DNA of 64,000 nucleotides from Ariolimax columbianus (GCA_036924085.1 JAVGWX010000009.1:60304331-60368330); one strand, 5' to 3'. Counted from the first letter of the stretch, positions 22,160-32,749 are shown. The notes: generated by a model from the sequence alone, not told the origin. Program-made: numbers and translations.

Positions 22160-22570
22160 CTGGTAAAGGTGGTCTGTTACGGGACCAGCAGCATCCAGGC
22201 TCTCGCCCTTCGGCCCAATGCTATGTAATGGTGTATGCACACGTTTGCCAGTTGTTGTCTACTGCCGTACTGTCTTCTATTTATTTGACCTTGGAGTAAG
22301 AAGCATTTTCCTAACATCGAGGAGAATGAGCACTCAAAGAGATGAAAGTATGCGGTTTTGTGTGGGTATGTACACAGCTGGCACTCTGGAGTACGTTGTG
22401 ATTGGCTTCAGTCCAGATGCTTGTTAAGTGGGATGTGTTGGGCTCTCAGTCGGAAAATGGTGCTCCGATCCATCCTTGTGAGTTGATTTATACTGGCATT
22501 TGTTTGTATGCTTCCCACTTCTTATTTCCCATAGCTCATCTGTTCATCCAAGTTTCTTAATTTGCTGTTC
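22160..22570 (-). pseudogene. LINE 3' end, same family as 40160-40660
   Basis: The - strand contains CAAGAACAGCAAATTAAGAA, TCAACTCACAAGG and the final block CCGAAGGGCGAGAGCC. These match, in order, the + strand LINE at 40250-40640 (ACAGCAAACAAAGGAAC, ATCAACTCACAAGG, TCGAAGGGCGAGAGCCC). Confidence 0.75.
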
Positions 22571-22619
22571 TTGTGAGCTGTTTGGATGTTTGTGAAAAGG
22601 TAGTCGCATACGAGACACT

Positions 22620-22840
22620 GCTGCCATCGATGAAGAGTTAGCAACTTCATTGTACTAAGCCAACGATTTTCATGAGGTGGGGTGGGGTGGTTGGTGCTTT
22701 TCTCGCTGTCTTCCCCGCTGCCTTTCCTCCCCAAACAGGGAAAATGGTAACAAATCACAACTAGGGCTTGAAAACGGGGATCGAACAATCTACTATTGTG
22801 CTAGTCACACCCTCGTTTTGGTACGATCTTTACCTTAACG
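22620..22840 (-). mobile_element. S-G SINE with degraded tRNA-like head
   Basis: GATGAAGAGTTAGCAACTTC and CATGAGGTGGGGTGGGGTGG match the antisense S-G body. The right end ACGGGGATCGAACAATCTAC is an antisense B-box region. It ends about 50 bp before the exon 2 acceptor. Confidence 0.7.
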
Positions 22841-22889
22841 TTTAACAAGGATACATAATTCAGAAACGGTCTTTCCTCTCTTCCCAAAG

Positions 22890-23019
22890 GTCTGCTTTTG
22901 ACAAGAAAACAAACATGAAAGTGGCCATAAAAAAGTTAGCCCGCCCATTTCAAACTGCCATCCACGCTAAGAGGACGTACAGAGAGCTCCGCATGTTGAA
23001 ACACATGGACCATGAAAAC
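22890..23019 (+). CDS. MAPK14: p38 MAPK exon 2 (N-lobe: beta3, alpha-C)
   Basis: The acceptor is a pyrimidine-rich tract ending CCCAAAG, and the donor is AAC|GTGAGT. After one leading base the exon reads [20 protein letters not shown] and on to [14 protein letters not shown], 43 codons. It carries the ATP-anchoring lysine (VAIKK) and the alpha-C glutamate (YRELR). The stretch HAKRTYREL is essentially invariant in p38 kinases. The donor leaves phase 0, since exon 3 resumes with V-I-N. An S-G SINE ends about 50 bp upstream. A duplicated repeat with a (TCA)n start begins about 25 bp downstream. Confidence 0.95.
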
Positions 23020-23044
23020 GTGAGTACACACTTTGTTATAATCC

Positions 23045-23230
23045 TTCATCATCATCATCATCTTTTTGGTCAGTCCTGAGACTGGTTGTAAGGTTGTCTA
23101 AGCATGTCACTCCATTTGACTATATCTTCTGGCTGGTCAGTCCTGAGACAAGTTGTAAGGTTAACTGAATATGCTTCTCCATTTGACCCTATCCTCTGCT
23201 GCTTCCTTCATTTCAGCATAGGTTCGTACG
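23045..23230. repeat. (TCA)n and ~71-bp tandem duplication
   Basis: After TCATCATCATCATCATC, TTTGGTCAGTCCTGAGACTG and its partner TGGTCAGTCCTGAGACAAGT begin two diverged units of about 71 bp. It looks like a LINE 3' tail region lying just after the exon 2 donor. Confidence 0.65.
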
Positions 23231-23449
23231 TTAACGTCTCTGCATGCCTGGTGTGTAAATAACAAGATATATAAAATTCGTTATTATTATCAGTGTTATC
23301 GTATTCATCATCTCCCTTCTGCTTATCTTTCTCCTCAGTATCACCTTTTACTGCATCTCCTTCATCGTCTAACCATCTTCCTTTCATAGCTCTCGTTTTT
23401 ACTCTTCCTTCATAATTACAGGGAGGACAGTCTTTAAGTAACAGGAATT

Positions 23450-23647
23450 TTATGAATACATTTTTTTACAAGAATATGAACCAACAATTTTTTGTCTTAT
23501 TTTTCGACACAGTTTCCGTGCCTGGCAACACTTTGTCCACCTGTCACTAGCTTGTAGATGCCCTCTAGAAAAAAAGTCTACTGGTGTGACCTTTAACCAA
23601 TTTTGCACCGCCTGCATTACCTCGCAGTCAGCCGCCATGTAACCCAT
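23450..23647 (-). pseudogene. Mariner transposase C-terminal piece
   Basis: EVMQAVQNWLKVTPVDFFSR followed by RWTKCCQARKL is the C-terminal helix region (V..WL....DFF..G...L..RW.KC) of mariner transposases. It overlaps the N-terminal piece in another frame across the deletion junction. Confidence 0.82.
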
Positions 23648-23802
23648 CTGCTACACACTTTCCTATAATCGAGGGCATCATGGACAATTGTATGTGCAGC
23701 GCCGTGACTCGTATTGAAATATACGGCTATTTGACCAATAGAGACTCGCCTATTGCCACGGACTAGTCGGCCGATCTGCTGTTTCACTGTGTCAGTTACC
23801 AT
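23617..23802 (-). pseudogene. Mariner transposase N-terminal piece
   Basis: TDTVKQQIGRLVRGNRRVSI followed by GQIAVYFNTSHGAAHTIVHD and LDYRKVCSRWV is the second helix-turn-helix and linker of a mariner transposase. The DNA-cutting DDD domain that should follow is deleted, and a frameshift leads to the C-terminal piece. Confidence 0.85.
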
Positions 23803-24324
23803 GCTCGCTGCTCTCCCACGCCGCGGTTAATCAATGATGTTTTGTCTTCTGTTTTGAAATCATTGCTAGCCATTCACACACTCTCCACTGACTCAAACAA
23901 CCGTCTCCATACTGAACCTTCATTCTTCCATAAATTACAGAAGACTTGACACCATCTGACCACAAAAAACAACCGAAAAACGCCTCATTGTTCTTCCACG
24001 GTGCAATTCGTCAGCTAGGCAACCATGTTATACGCAAGATTGTGCAGGCGCATACAGCTCGATCGTACAACCTCTACATGGGGTATTGCTAGAGAGACGG
24101 TTTGTGTCCTGAAATAAGATTTTCCGTTGCACATACTCTTCTATGCAATTTATAATAAAATTCTAGTTACTTAATGACTATTTCTCGTACTTCAACCTCC
24201 CAATACCCTCCAGCAGATTATTCTACATCTTCTGCCTCTTAAGTCATCTGCTTCATCCTCTAATCTCAAAATTCTCACCTTCAATTCTTAACCACTTATT
24301 CTCTATTGTGCTTAATCGTCTTAA

Positions 24325-24625
24325 TGGGGGCCGAAGACAGATCACAGTGAATAAGCTGACAGCAGCCAGCTGCTTGCATCAGGATCAGCGAATCATCGCT
24401 TATCAAGGCCCTTTTCTGCCTCCAACCGGTGGCGACGGAAACAAGTCATTCTAGTGTAGTCTGGCTAAGGAAATATGGATCGCAGTGGGAAGGCAAACAC
24501 AGTACCAAAAACAGCCTGCCGGAAAACAAAACGCGTCTTGCCGAAAAACGTAGATATACTCGCCGTAAAATACGACAAATGTGTCACAATTACCTTTTTA
24601 CGACAATCGCCGAAGACATGTTTCG
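24325..24625 (+). mobile_element. S-B element, diverged copy
   Basis: ATAAGCTGACAGCAGCCAGC, CTGCCTCCAACCGGTGGCGA and TCGCAGTGGGAAGGCAAACA follow S-B in order. The 3' half is decayed and no GAA tail is visible. Confidence 0.75.
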
Positions 24626-24774
24626 TCTTTAATTAAACTATTTTTCCCTTGACTTCATTTCTCTTCCTATTTCTTGAGTTTTAATTAGTCTTGCCCCTAT
24701 TTGTTCATTATCCTTCTTCGTCTAATTGCATTGGTGAGACAAAGCAGTCAAAACGATTTTCTGTAGCCCCATTC

Positions 24775-24910
24775 GTCTCTCGGTAGTGACAAGTTCTAGT
24801 ATACCCAGCTGAATATGAGTAACTTACAGTTGAGTTAGGTAAAGTAATGAGGAAGGGAACTGTTCATCCCACCTCACAAAAGACCGTTACTTCGCACAAT
24901 GAATTCGGTA
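24775..24910 (+). mobile_element. S-G SINE fragment
   Basis: GTAATGAGGAAGGGAACTGT, CACCTCACAAAAGACCGTTA and CTTCGCACAATGAA align with the S-G body at 46500-46600. Confidence 0.65.
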
Positions 24911-25079
24911 ATATTTCTAGGGGATTACCGTAATCTTTTACCTCCGTTATGCTCACCTTTTAAATGCATCTGGATCTTAGCCATCATGAAGAGGAGTTGC
25001 AATACCACGAACTTACCAATGAGTACACATCACTACAGTGAAGAAAATAGCTTACTAGGACAAGTCAATAAATAAGTCA

Positions 25080-25740
25080 CAAATGGCTTATCTATTAAAA
25101 AAAAAGAACTAAACGAGATACGAGCTGGAAAACCATTTATTATTGCACTTACATTGTCCCTCTCTTCTCAAGATCATTTCCACCAACATCGATACACGTA
25201 TCCCATCGTTTTATCAGTGCACCAAAACTGCAGCATATAAGTGTTTGATCTGACGTCTCAGCCACATTTGCACTTCACGTCCAACCTCTTCGTCTCCCGC
25301 CAACGTGGGCTCATGTGTATGATGTAGGTTAAATCATAAGAACACACTAATGAAGCTGCCTCACTTGATATCGTTACTTGTCTGTCAGCTTAAATCATCT
25401 CCCCCATCTGACTGACAATCTGAGCATGGCCATCACGTCGGACTTTATCAGAAATGTTTGCGCGTTATTGAAAAAAATGTATGACTCGGGTATCGCTTTA
25501 CGCGACAAACGCTTCTCACTGTTAGTAGTCGCTAGGTGTCGCATGCACGTGCGCAGCTCAATAACAAAATGGCGCTCATGTTCACAAAGTGTACAATCAA
25601 AGAACGGCGTGCTGGTCTCCATTTTTTTAAATGGTAAAATGACTTTCGGTAAAGTATATTCCTGAGGAAATGCTTCCTGTTTACTGCAGCAATGAATCAC
25701 CACGTTTGATAACGTTGTCACCTAATGACACCTTACGACA
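25080..25740 (-). pseudogene. Possible mariner-superfamily transposase relic
   Basis: The - strand near 25240-25150 reads FGALIKRWDTCIDVGGNDLE in shifted frames, resembling the L..RW.KCI...G.Y.EK C-terminus of mariner-type transposases. The remaining frame (25721-25395) has no clear catalytic motif. Terminal repeats were not found. Confidence 0.4.
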
Positions 25741-25907
25741 CTACAAACTACATTTTTCAGCTATCCCATGTGAGTTTGTGACGTACTTACTGACCTACCC
25801 TAGTACAACAACTGCACTGAAGACTATTTAAATATCTCAGCAATAGTCACATCTGGTGATTGCTTTTTAAATATCTTTCAGCAGCATCCAAGACAGAGCA
25901 CTACAAA

Positions 25908-26010
25908 CCCCGGTCGCAATGGCACCTAGAAATTGTGCTGTGACGCCTATAAATTGTGCTGTGGCGCCTATAAATTGTGATGTGGCGCCTAGAAAATGTG
26001 CTATGGCGCC
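25908..26010. repeat. Short tandem repeat, about 22-bp unit, 5 copies
   Basis: GGCGCCTATAAATTGTGCTG and variants (GGCGCCTAGAAAATGTGCTA) repeat about five times and are followed by a C-rich run at about 26013-26029. Confidence 0.85.
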
Positions 26011-26379
26011 TAGAAAATAAACCCCCCCCCCCCCCCACCCCACCCCACCTTACCTTCCTCCCAATCTGGTTCCTAGATACTAAGCAGAGTTATCATGTAT
26101 TGATCTAAGAATGATGCTGAAAATCATATCGGACGTATGCATCAATCATGCATTTTTCAAACTAAGAAGTCCACTGCTTACTCAATCCATTAGAAATATG
26201 AATAGACTTAATGAGCCATGCAAGCAGCAGACAGTGCCACCATTCATCTGAGATTGTGGAATATCACCTACTGTCCTGCATAACTAACACTGGAAGGGGG
26301 AGGGGGCTTCTCGTGTCTCAGATCCCAGCCATCGAATACGTCCTTCACCGAACAATTGACCAGAACTGAGCAGTTTCAC

Positions 26380-26625
26380 ATTACTACTGTCTTCTTCTTC
26401 GTCTTCTTCTTTTTCGTTTTTGCTTCTTCTTCTTCTCTTCATCCTCCTCTTCTTCATCCTCCTCGTCTTCATATTCTTTCTCCTCCTTTTCGTTCTCATC
26501 CTCCTCTTCTTTCTCCTCATCCTCGTCCTTCTCCTCATCCTCGTCCTTCTCCTCGTCCTTCTCCTCGTCCTTCTCCTTTTCCTCCTCTTCCTCTTTCTCC
26601 TCCTCTTCTACACTTTGTTTCGTAA
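26380..26625. repeat. (CTT/CTC)n microsatellite tract
   Basis: About 245 bp of CTT, CTC and TCCTCG repeats yield Ser/Leu-rich and Arg/Glu-rich frames that are not genes. It may be a LINE tail, but no adjoining LINE was recognised. Confidence 0.85.
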
Positions 26626-26869
26626 GGTGGGGTGCATTGCACTGTATTTTGCACCCTACTGACCAAGTGCTTACGACTTCAGCACGAATTTTAAATTGCG
26701 TTTGTTCAAGCATGTTTGAATTGTGAGCTGTGCCACTAATCTTTACCCCTCTCCTCCTCTCCTTCCCCATTCCTGTATACGTAGGCTTGTAGGGACAACG
26801 GTCGGAAATTTTCTTTGTAAACGAATACACAGATGAACAGAAAGGAAAATGTAGTGATGGGCACTCATA

Positions 26870-27085
26870 AATTGAGACCTACCTTCGGTAGGTGGGAGAT
26901 CGACGTGGTCCCCTTAGTAGTGATCGATACGCAAATGAAACTAAGCATAGGACAACCCTGATTCACCATTATCAGCACGTTCGAGATGTGATGGAAACCT
27001 CTGCAGTCCGCCACCTAATGCCCCTTTTCAGGGCGCACACAAGACTAAAGTTACTGATTGCGGGCATTGAACAGCAACAACAACA
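26870..27085 (+). mobile_element. S-F body and (CAA)n tail
   Basis: TAGGTGGGAGATCGACGTGG, CCCCTTAGTAGTGATCG and CGAGATGTGATGGAAACC, then CGCCACCTAATGCCCC and AACAGCAACAACAACA, give the 3' half of S-F with its tail. Confidence 0.75.
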
Positions 27086-27127
27086 TATCGTTTTTTTGTT
27101 GTTTTTTTTAACTTTGTGCGTTTCTTC

Positions 27128-27290
27128 TTGATCTTCTTCTTTTTTGTTTGTTCTCATCTCCCACTACCAAGACCTCAACAGGAATTTGCAAGTAGCAGGT
27201 TGTAGTCCGGAGAACGGAACGCGTTGTGTCGTTAGTTTACAGCTTTTTGTACCTTTCGTTCTGACACATCCGTCTTCGGCAGGACTTTCT
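27128..27290 (-). mobile_element. S-B element, 3' half
   Basis: TTTGCAAGTAGCAGGTTGTA, GTCCGGAGAACGGAACGCG and GACACATCCGTCTTCGGCAG are antisense S-B blocks. The TTC-type tail lies at the left. Confidence 0.88.
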
Positions 27291-27299
27291 GCGCTTTCA

Positions 27300-27995
27300 G
27301 CAGGCGTACATTAAATAATATCTAAAGAAAGCAGTCGGGCGGTCTTATCTCCAAAGATTATGTCCATTAACCCTTTACACCCTAACCTGCCCATTGTATG
27401 TTCTATGGAAACCGAAAACACTACTAATATGTTCAAAGCAACTGTTCATTGCTTGTTCTGTTCTGGGATAGCATTTACATCGCATAAGTAAACAAATAGT
27501 ATATGAATAAGGCAAAGAAGTATCTCCATGCCCTTATGATTTTGTATTTCCTGTTTTAAGGCTTAGGGTGTAAAGGGTTAATGGCGCTGGTGATCTCGAA
27601 AGACACAATACGAGAATCAACACATCCAAGACAGAAACTCTGCTGATAAGTAGATCACACTGAGACCTCAATATTTTGGTAAACGGGTCAAGATAAAACA
27701 AGTGCAGGAATACAAGTCAAGTGCCTTGACAGTATCTTTACCCAAAATGGCAGACTAGACAGAGAAATTGAAGTTCGCTGTCAGGAAGCGAACTAAATAT
27801 TGCATATCAGTTGTCCCCACTGCTGAAATACCCGGACATTAAAATGTCCACTAGAAGGCTATTGATCACTAGTGTAATCGTGCCAACACTTTGTTATCAG
27901 TATCAAATGGGGACATTCAAACAGAGCCCCTAAAGAGAACAATTACGACCTCTGAGATGAGAGATTTGAGAAAAACCATCAACGTCTCTCAGTTC
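27300..27995 (+). pseudogene. RTE-like LINE fragment interrupted by a MITE
   Basis: Outside the MITE (27371-27577) broken frames give INTSKTETLLISRS, DLNILVNGS and QLSPLLKYPDIKMSTRRLLI ending TSVIVPT. This is the region after YADD (NTSKTE.., ..VNG, ..YLGS) up to V.P.L of an RTE-like LINE. Confidence 0.7.
27371..27577. mobile_element. piggyBac-like MITE (TTAA target)
   Basis: Perfect 15-bp terminal inverted repeats CCCTTTACACCCTAA are flanked on both sides by TTAA (27367-27370 and 27578-27581). The interior (177 bp) is non-coding. TTAA duplication with CCC ends is characteristic of piggyBac-type mobilisation. The target was an old RTE fragment. Confidence 0.88.
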
Positions 27996-27999
27996 AGTT

Positions 28000-28690
28000 C
28001 AGGTGCCATATCCGCATCGAATGTCGGCTGTAATGGATCTCCAGTGTATTCTATCTCTTGCCATAACGATGCAATCTGAGAAGCTTATTCCAGTACATCT
28101 CCGGATGTAATCCACCCACTTAAAACGTTGTTTGACACTTGAACGACTGCCTTCCACCCTGCCCTCTAGTATGGTTTTCAAACAAGGAGGTATGTCTTGT
28201 TATATGACCAAAATAACGTAACTGTCTAAACCCTGATTTCGGTCATTAATTCTCTTTTCGCTCCAAACTTTTTCAATACCTCCAGATTTGTTTTCTTCTA
28301 TTTCCAAGAAATACGACCCAATCTTCTATATACCCACATTTCGAAGGCTTCAATACTATTTTCCAACATGTTATTCATTGTCCATGTTTCTGCGCCGAAA
28401 AGTAGTGACGAGTGTACATAACACCTGACAATTCTCATTTTAAAATTCTGATTCATCTGTTTGGATGTCAGTATGTGTCGCATGTTGCGCAATACCATCT
28501 TGGCCATACCTATTCTCTTTCCGATTTCTTTTTCACAGCTGCCATCTTTCGTTATTAAATGATCTAGATAGCAGAAGTCTGTACCTGTTCAAATTGTTGA
28601 TCTTTTATTTGTATCTACATACATGGTTTTGCTGTCACCCTTCCTAAGTATCATAGTTTTTGTTTTCTTTATGTTTATGTCCAATCCATG
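28000..28690 (-). pseudogene. RTE-like LINE C-terminal region
   Basis: The - strand gives MRIVRCYVHSSLLFGAETWT then IEAFEMWVYRRLGRISW. After a frameshift it continues ILEGRVEGSRSSVKQRFKWV and ends RDRIHWRSI. The order (thumb, E-W-R-R..I-W, ..G.R...R..W, ..R..WR) is that of an RTE-like LINE. Confidence 0.8.
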
Positions 28691-28699
28691 GGGTGGAAA

Positions 28700-28810
28700 T
28701 AAGGCACCCGTGCACCTTCATGCATGTCGTAAAGACAGAGGGGTGGATGAGGCTAGCGACCTCATCGTACTGCAGAAAAACACCCCAGCAAAAGCACACA
28801 AAGTGATATC
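28700..28810 (+). repeat. Leader-like dispersed repeat
   Basis: CATGTCGTAAAGACAGAGGG and ATGAGGCTAGCGACCTCATC correspond to the CGTAAGAGGCGACTAA..GGCTAGCAACCTCATC motif seen at other sites in the window. Confidence 0.45.
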
Positions 28811-28904
28811 GCTCAGGAATCCTAAAGGAAACCAACTGTAGTATTGACCCTATACTCCGGCTGGAGTGTAAAATGAACAAGAAGAAGAAGAGCTAGACTA
28901 ATTT

Positions 28905-29220
28905 GTAGTGTCTATAATGAATTTGTTGATTAAATTGTATCTCAGTCTGGTGTGATCTGGGTGAAGTCAGAAGAGTACCGCGTGTTCACTTCTGTTGAGC
29001 TGGTGATATGCATTTGGTTGACCTTGGTGCTCTGATTCCCACTTGTCCTTTTATCTACTCGTAAACCGCTTGACCTTTTCCTAAATTATATTCCCATCAC
29101 GCTGCGGTAGCTTTCCTCTATATTTTTGGCAATATGTCAGCTTTGTTCGTTGCCAGGGATATTGCACTGGTTTTTCGATCCACTATAACACAGAGCTTTT
29201 GAACTGATCACATATTGTAC
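28905..29220 (-). pseudogene. LINE-A-related fragment (RNase H end and post-RNase H)
   Basis: The - strand contains a damaged QWI..NQCNIPGNEQ RNase H block. Then WESEHQGQPNAYHQLNRSEH is followed by AVLF and HTRLRYNLINKFI, matching WETEHTGYTKNDAYYQLNR..VVVFRL..HNRLRYHLFNKL of LINE-A. It is more diverged than the other copies. Confidence 0.7.
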
Positions 29221-29229
29221 ACTGCAGCT

Positions 29230-29715
29230 AGGGATACCATAAGACTTTAATTTTGTTCATATAAATATATGCGCCGTTATTAAAATGATATACTGCAATT
29301 GGGTGACCGTACACAACATTGTGGTAGATCCGATGACGTGATGGAGTTTGTTAGTAACCTTAAAGACACCATCAGTCGTGTTGGCCACTCGCCGTTTTTG
29401 CAGTCATTATCCAAGGGATCGCCACAGACAGAATGAAGGGGAGGTAGCGTATTGCTGCCTTTAAAAATACAGTCAGACTGCTTTTCCAGTCACTGACCAA
29501 TAAACGCAGACCGAATCAAGTGGAGAAAGTGTATAGCTACCCTTGAAGATAGTCACTGACCACTTTCAATCATTAACCACAGAGAACTGCAGACTGTACA
29601 CAATATATTGTTTAGTGAATTGTAATTGCCGCAGACATTGACAGTGCACCTGAATTGTTCTTCCTTCGTGTATTATCATCTGTTGCTAGAAATGTAGGAG
29701 CAAGATTTCGACGTG
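29230..29715. other. Unassigned sequence
   Basis: No recognisable gene, repeat family or RNA was found. Confidence 0.35.
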
Positions 29716-29717
29716 TG

Positions 29718-29950
29718 AAATGAAGTGTGTGAGGAAGATCATCGGTGTTACCAGGAGAGACAGAATGCGGAACGACGACATTCGAAGTATGGTCGGCACT
29801 ACGAATTGTGCCGAATACATTTCCAGGCAGAAAATAAGTTGGTATGGTCATCTTATTAGAATCCACCCTCATCAACTTCCACTGATGGCTTACAGCGCTG
29901 GTAGATCTGGCTACGGGGCAAGGGGGCGGCCGCGAGGCAGGTGGATAGAT
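29718..29950 (+). pseudogene. RTE-like LINE C-terminal fragment fused to LINE-A
   Basis: It reads KCVRKIIGVTRRDRMRNDDI, then ISWYGHLIRI and ARGRPRGRWIDGI, and then runs in frame into LINE-A sequence (VRKLAGTSWGADE) at about 29950. Confidence 0.82.
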
Positions 29951-31360
29951 GGCATTATCGTGAGGAAACTTGCTGGCACAAGCTGGGGAGCAGACGAAAG
30001 AATACTAAAGAAACTGTACACTGGAAGAGTGAGACCAGTTCTCGAGTATGACATTGCGGCATGGACAACATCAGCAAAGGAGAACTTTGATAAAATTAGC
30101 AAACTTCAAAACCAAGCTATGAGAGTTAAAACAAGAGGCATGAAGTCAACGCCAATTGTAGAACTTGAAAAGATTTAAAAATTTGCAATCCATGACCGAC
30201 AGAAGAGACTGCAGAGCCCAGCAGCAAGCAGAGAAACTCAGAAGACTGACAGACCATCCAATGCACCAGAGACTAAATAGATTTGGAAATGGGAAACTAA
30301 AGCGGAGAAACTTTGCAGAAATAGCCAAAGCAAAGATGAACGAAGACCCTACAAACACATTAACAACACCAAAGCCCACCCCTACTGTACGCAAACCTAC
30401 CTGGAAGCAGCGTATAACCCTGAGGTACACAACGAAAAACTACCCAAGCATGGACTGGACCCATGCATACACCGATGGTTCTGTAACAAACACAGAATGG
30501 AGAGGCAGGGGTATTCCTGAGCCTACCAAATGGTAGAGAAATAACACTGTCATTGGCAACTGGAAAAAACTCAAGCAATTTTAGAGCGGAGGCAGAGGCA
30601 CTGAGGGCTGCAGCAGAAGCAATGCTTACAGGCAAAAGAAATGAAAGCCAAATAGTCCTGTTCACAGATGCGCTGGTCGTAGTCACATCACTAAAAAGCC
30701 AGAAAAATACTGAAGTTAATGATTTAAGAGCAGTACTCTGTCAACTATTCCAGCAGTAAAAGAGTAGTGGTACAGTGGGTTCCATCCCATTGTAACATCC
30801 AAGGCAACGAGGAGGCAGACAGACTGGCAAAAGAAGGTGCACGACTACCACAACCAGATTCTAGTGTGACCTACGAAGAGTCAAAAAGGCTCATTAGAGC
30901 CAGATACATGCCAAATGGGAAACAGAACATACTGGCCACACAAAAAATGATGCCTATTTTCAATTGAACAGAAGAGAGCAGGTCGTGGTCTTCAGACTCC
31001 GCACAGCTAGATACATGACCAAATGGGAAACCGAACATACTGGCTACACCAAAAACGATGCCTATTACCGATTGAACAGAAAAGAGCAGGTCGTGGTCTT
31101 CAGACTTCGCACTGGCCACAATAGACTCAGGTACCACCTATTCAACAAATTGAAGATAGATGGCACCGACGAATGCCCGTGTGGTACCGGCAAAATGACC
31201 GCTGAGCATTTGCTGCAAAACTGCCCGACATACCAGGATCAGAGAGAGCAGATGTGGTCATCACCAGTGGCAACACTAGACAAACTCTATGGCAGTGTCG
31301 ACAGCCTCAGGATGACGGCTGCTTTTTTCAAAAAAATAATGGTTACTGTCTGACTGCGTA
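29950..31360 (+). pseudogene. LINE-A copy, deleted and frameshifted
   Basis: This matches the - strand reference copy (55116-57975) from the thumb region (VRKLAGTSWGADERILKKLY) onward. It continues through RNase H (THAYTDGSV, SNFRAEAEALRAA, VLFTDALVVV, WVPSHCNIQGNEEADRLAKE) to the zinc knuckle (CPCGTGKMTAEHLLQNC). There is a frameshift at about 30178, a deletion of about 70 bp at about 30415, and damage at about 30540. A partial in-frame duplication around 30895-31075 repeats ARYMTKWETEHTGYTKNDAY. Unlike the reference, this copy keeps Asp at the third RNase H catalytic position. Confidence 0.9.
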
Positions 31361-31367
31361 CGAAGAA

Positions 31368-31640
31368 GACTCCGCACAGGCCACAACAGACTGAGGTACC
31401 ACCTATTCAATAAACTGAAGATAGGTGGCACTGACGAATGCAGTTGTGGTACCGGAAAAATGACCGCTGAACATCTGCTGCAAAACTGCCCGACATACGA
31501 GGACCAGAGAAAGCACATGTGGCCATCACCAGTGGCAACACTAGACAAGCTCTATGGGAGTGTCGACAGCCTCAGGATGACCGCTGCTTTTTTCGAAAAA
31601 ATACAGGTTGACGTCTGACAGCGTACGAAGAAGAAGAAGA
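31368..31640 (+). pseudogene. Extra LINE-A 3' end copy
   Basis: A second 3' end (GHNRLRYHLFNKLKIGGTDE through LRMTAAFFEKIQVDV, then CGAAGAAGAAGAAGAAG) starts about 10 bp after the first one ends. It is therefore a tandem duplication or two insertions. Confidence 0.85.
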
Positions 31641-31649
31641 AGACGAAGA

Positions 31650-32730
31650 TGGCATTAGAATGATTGTGCAGAGACACCGGTTCACATTGGCCGATGCAAC
31701 TCACTTGTCGCAGGACAAGCAACTTAAGCCCACAACGACGCCCAACAGCACAAGTGGGAAGAAAACTAACTAGAAGCAATTGAAAGAACAATTAGCCTAA
31801 TTGGGACCGAATATCAACGTAAAGAAAACTAAGCTCCTTAATCTCAGCACTATCAGCAAAGAACCAGTCATGCTGCAGGGAGAGCAGTTGGGGCAAGTGA
31901 ATACCTTAACCTATTTGGGCAGCGCAATTTGACACAGCAGGAGATACAGATGCAGGTTTAAAGATCATAATTAGAAAGGCATTCGTGGCAATAAACAACA
32001 TATGGAAATCTAGAGACATCAGTTCACACCAAAGTTCGAATATTCAACGTCAGTGTCAAGTCGGTGCTGCTATATGGAGCGGAGACAGGGAGAACGACCA
32101 AGGTCATACAGCAAAGACTCCAGTCCTTCGTCAACAGATGCCTACGAAGGACAACAAACAAAAAAGAACAACTTTAAGCGGGGGCTCGACTTCATCGCCT
32201 CGGATTTTCTCCATTTAGCTCGGTATCTCTCGGCACAAAGCACGAACTCCGTAGCTCCAGCGATGAGCCCAGGGATCTCCGGAAAAAATTGACATGGACC
32301 GACCGTCGCAGCTCGAATTCGAACCCCGACCGTCTGAACACGAGACAAACGGCTTGACGACTTCGCCACAGAGACCCCCGCCTACGAAGGAAAATGGGTA
32401 TAAAGTGGCAGGACATGGGGAAGTATGAAGACTTGTGGGAAAGGAGCCAATAGCAGCTACTGGGACAACAAACTAAGGGAAGAAAATTGGGCAGGAAAAG
32501 GACATACGCTACGCAAGGTACTGTCCAACATAGCCAGACAAGCTCTTACATGGAATACTCAAGGGGAAGAGAGAGAAATGTATACAAAATAATACACGGA
32601 CAATAGAATAGCAGGAGATACGATTAAATTATTATACCTGGAGAGAAGCAGAAAAAGCAGTAAAGGACCGTATATGCTGATGGGATGTTGTCAATGGCCT
32701 ATACACCCATGAGCTTTGATTGGTTGACTA
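31650..32730 (+). pseudogene. RTE-like LINE fragment interrupted by an S-C SINE
   Basis: Before the SINE, frames give NINVKKTKLLNLSTISKEP, TLTYLGSAI, a KAFVAINNIWKSRDISSH block, and VLLYGAET-like residues. After it come IKWQDM, YEDLWERSQ and GRKRTYA-like pieces, then AKDRIC-like and MLSMAYTPMS. It is the same subfamily as 46800-47330. Confidence 0.78.
32152..32379 (-). mobile_element. S-C tRNA-derived SINE with 12-bp target duplication
   Basis: GCCTACGAAGGA flanks it at 32140-32151 and 32380-32391. On the - strand the head GGTCTCTGTGGCGAAGTCGT carries an A-box-like motif and GGGGTTCGAATTCGAG a B box. The end is T-rich (TTCTTTTTTGTTTGTTG). The second copy is at 38432-38682. Confidence 0.88.
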
Positions 32731-32749
32731 GATTAGAAGAAATGCTGGA

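Larger units (their letters stand above)
23419..24187 (-). mobile_element. Internally deleted mariner element with both TIRs
   Basis: A TA dinucleotide flanks each end (23417-23418 and 24188-24189). The left end CAGGGAGGACAGTCTTTAAG and the reverse complement of the right end (CGAGAAATAGTCATTAAG) form imperfect terminal inverted repeats that continue as TAACAGGAATTTTAT against TAACTAGAATTTTAT. Inside, on the - strand, an N-terminal transposase piece (23802-23617) and a C-terminal piece (23647-23450) are joined with the catalytic core missing. The element is 769 bp, compared with about 1.3 kb for a usual mariner. Confidence 0.88.

Noticed and set aside
26284..26830. Arg/Lys/Glu-rich frames on the - strand
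   Set aside because: They are translations of a CTT/CTC microsatellite.
30553..30759. Stand-alone RNase H gene
   Set aside because: It is part of a LINE-A copy broken by frameshifts and is collinear with the RNase H domain of the 55.1-58.0 kb element.
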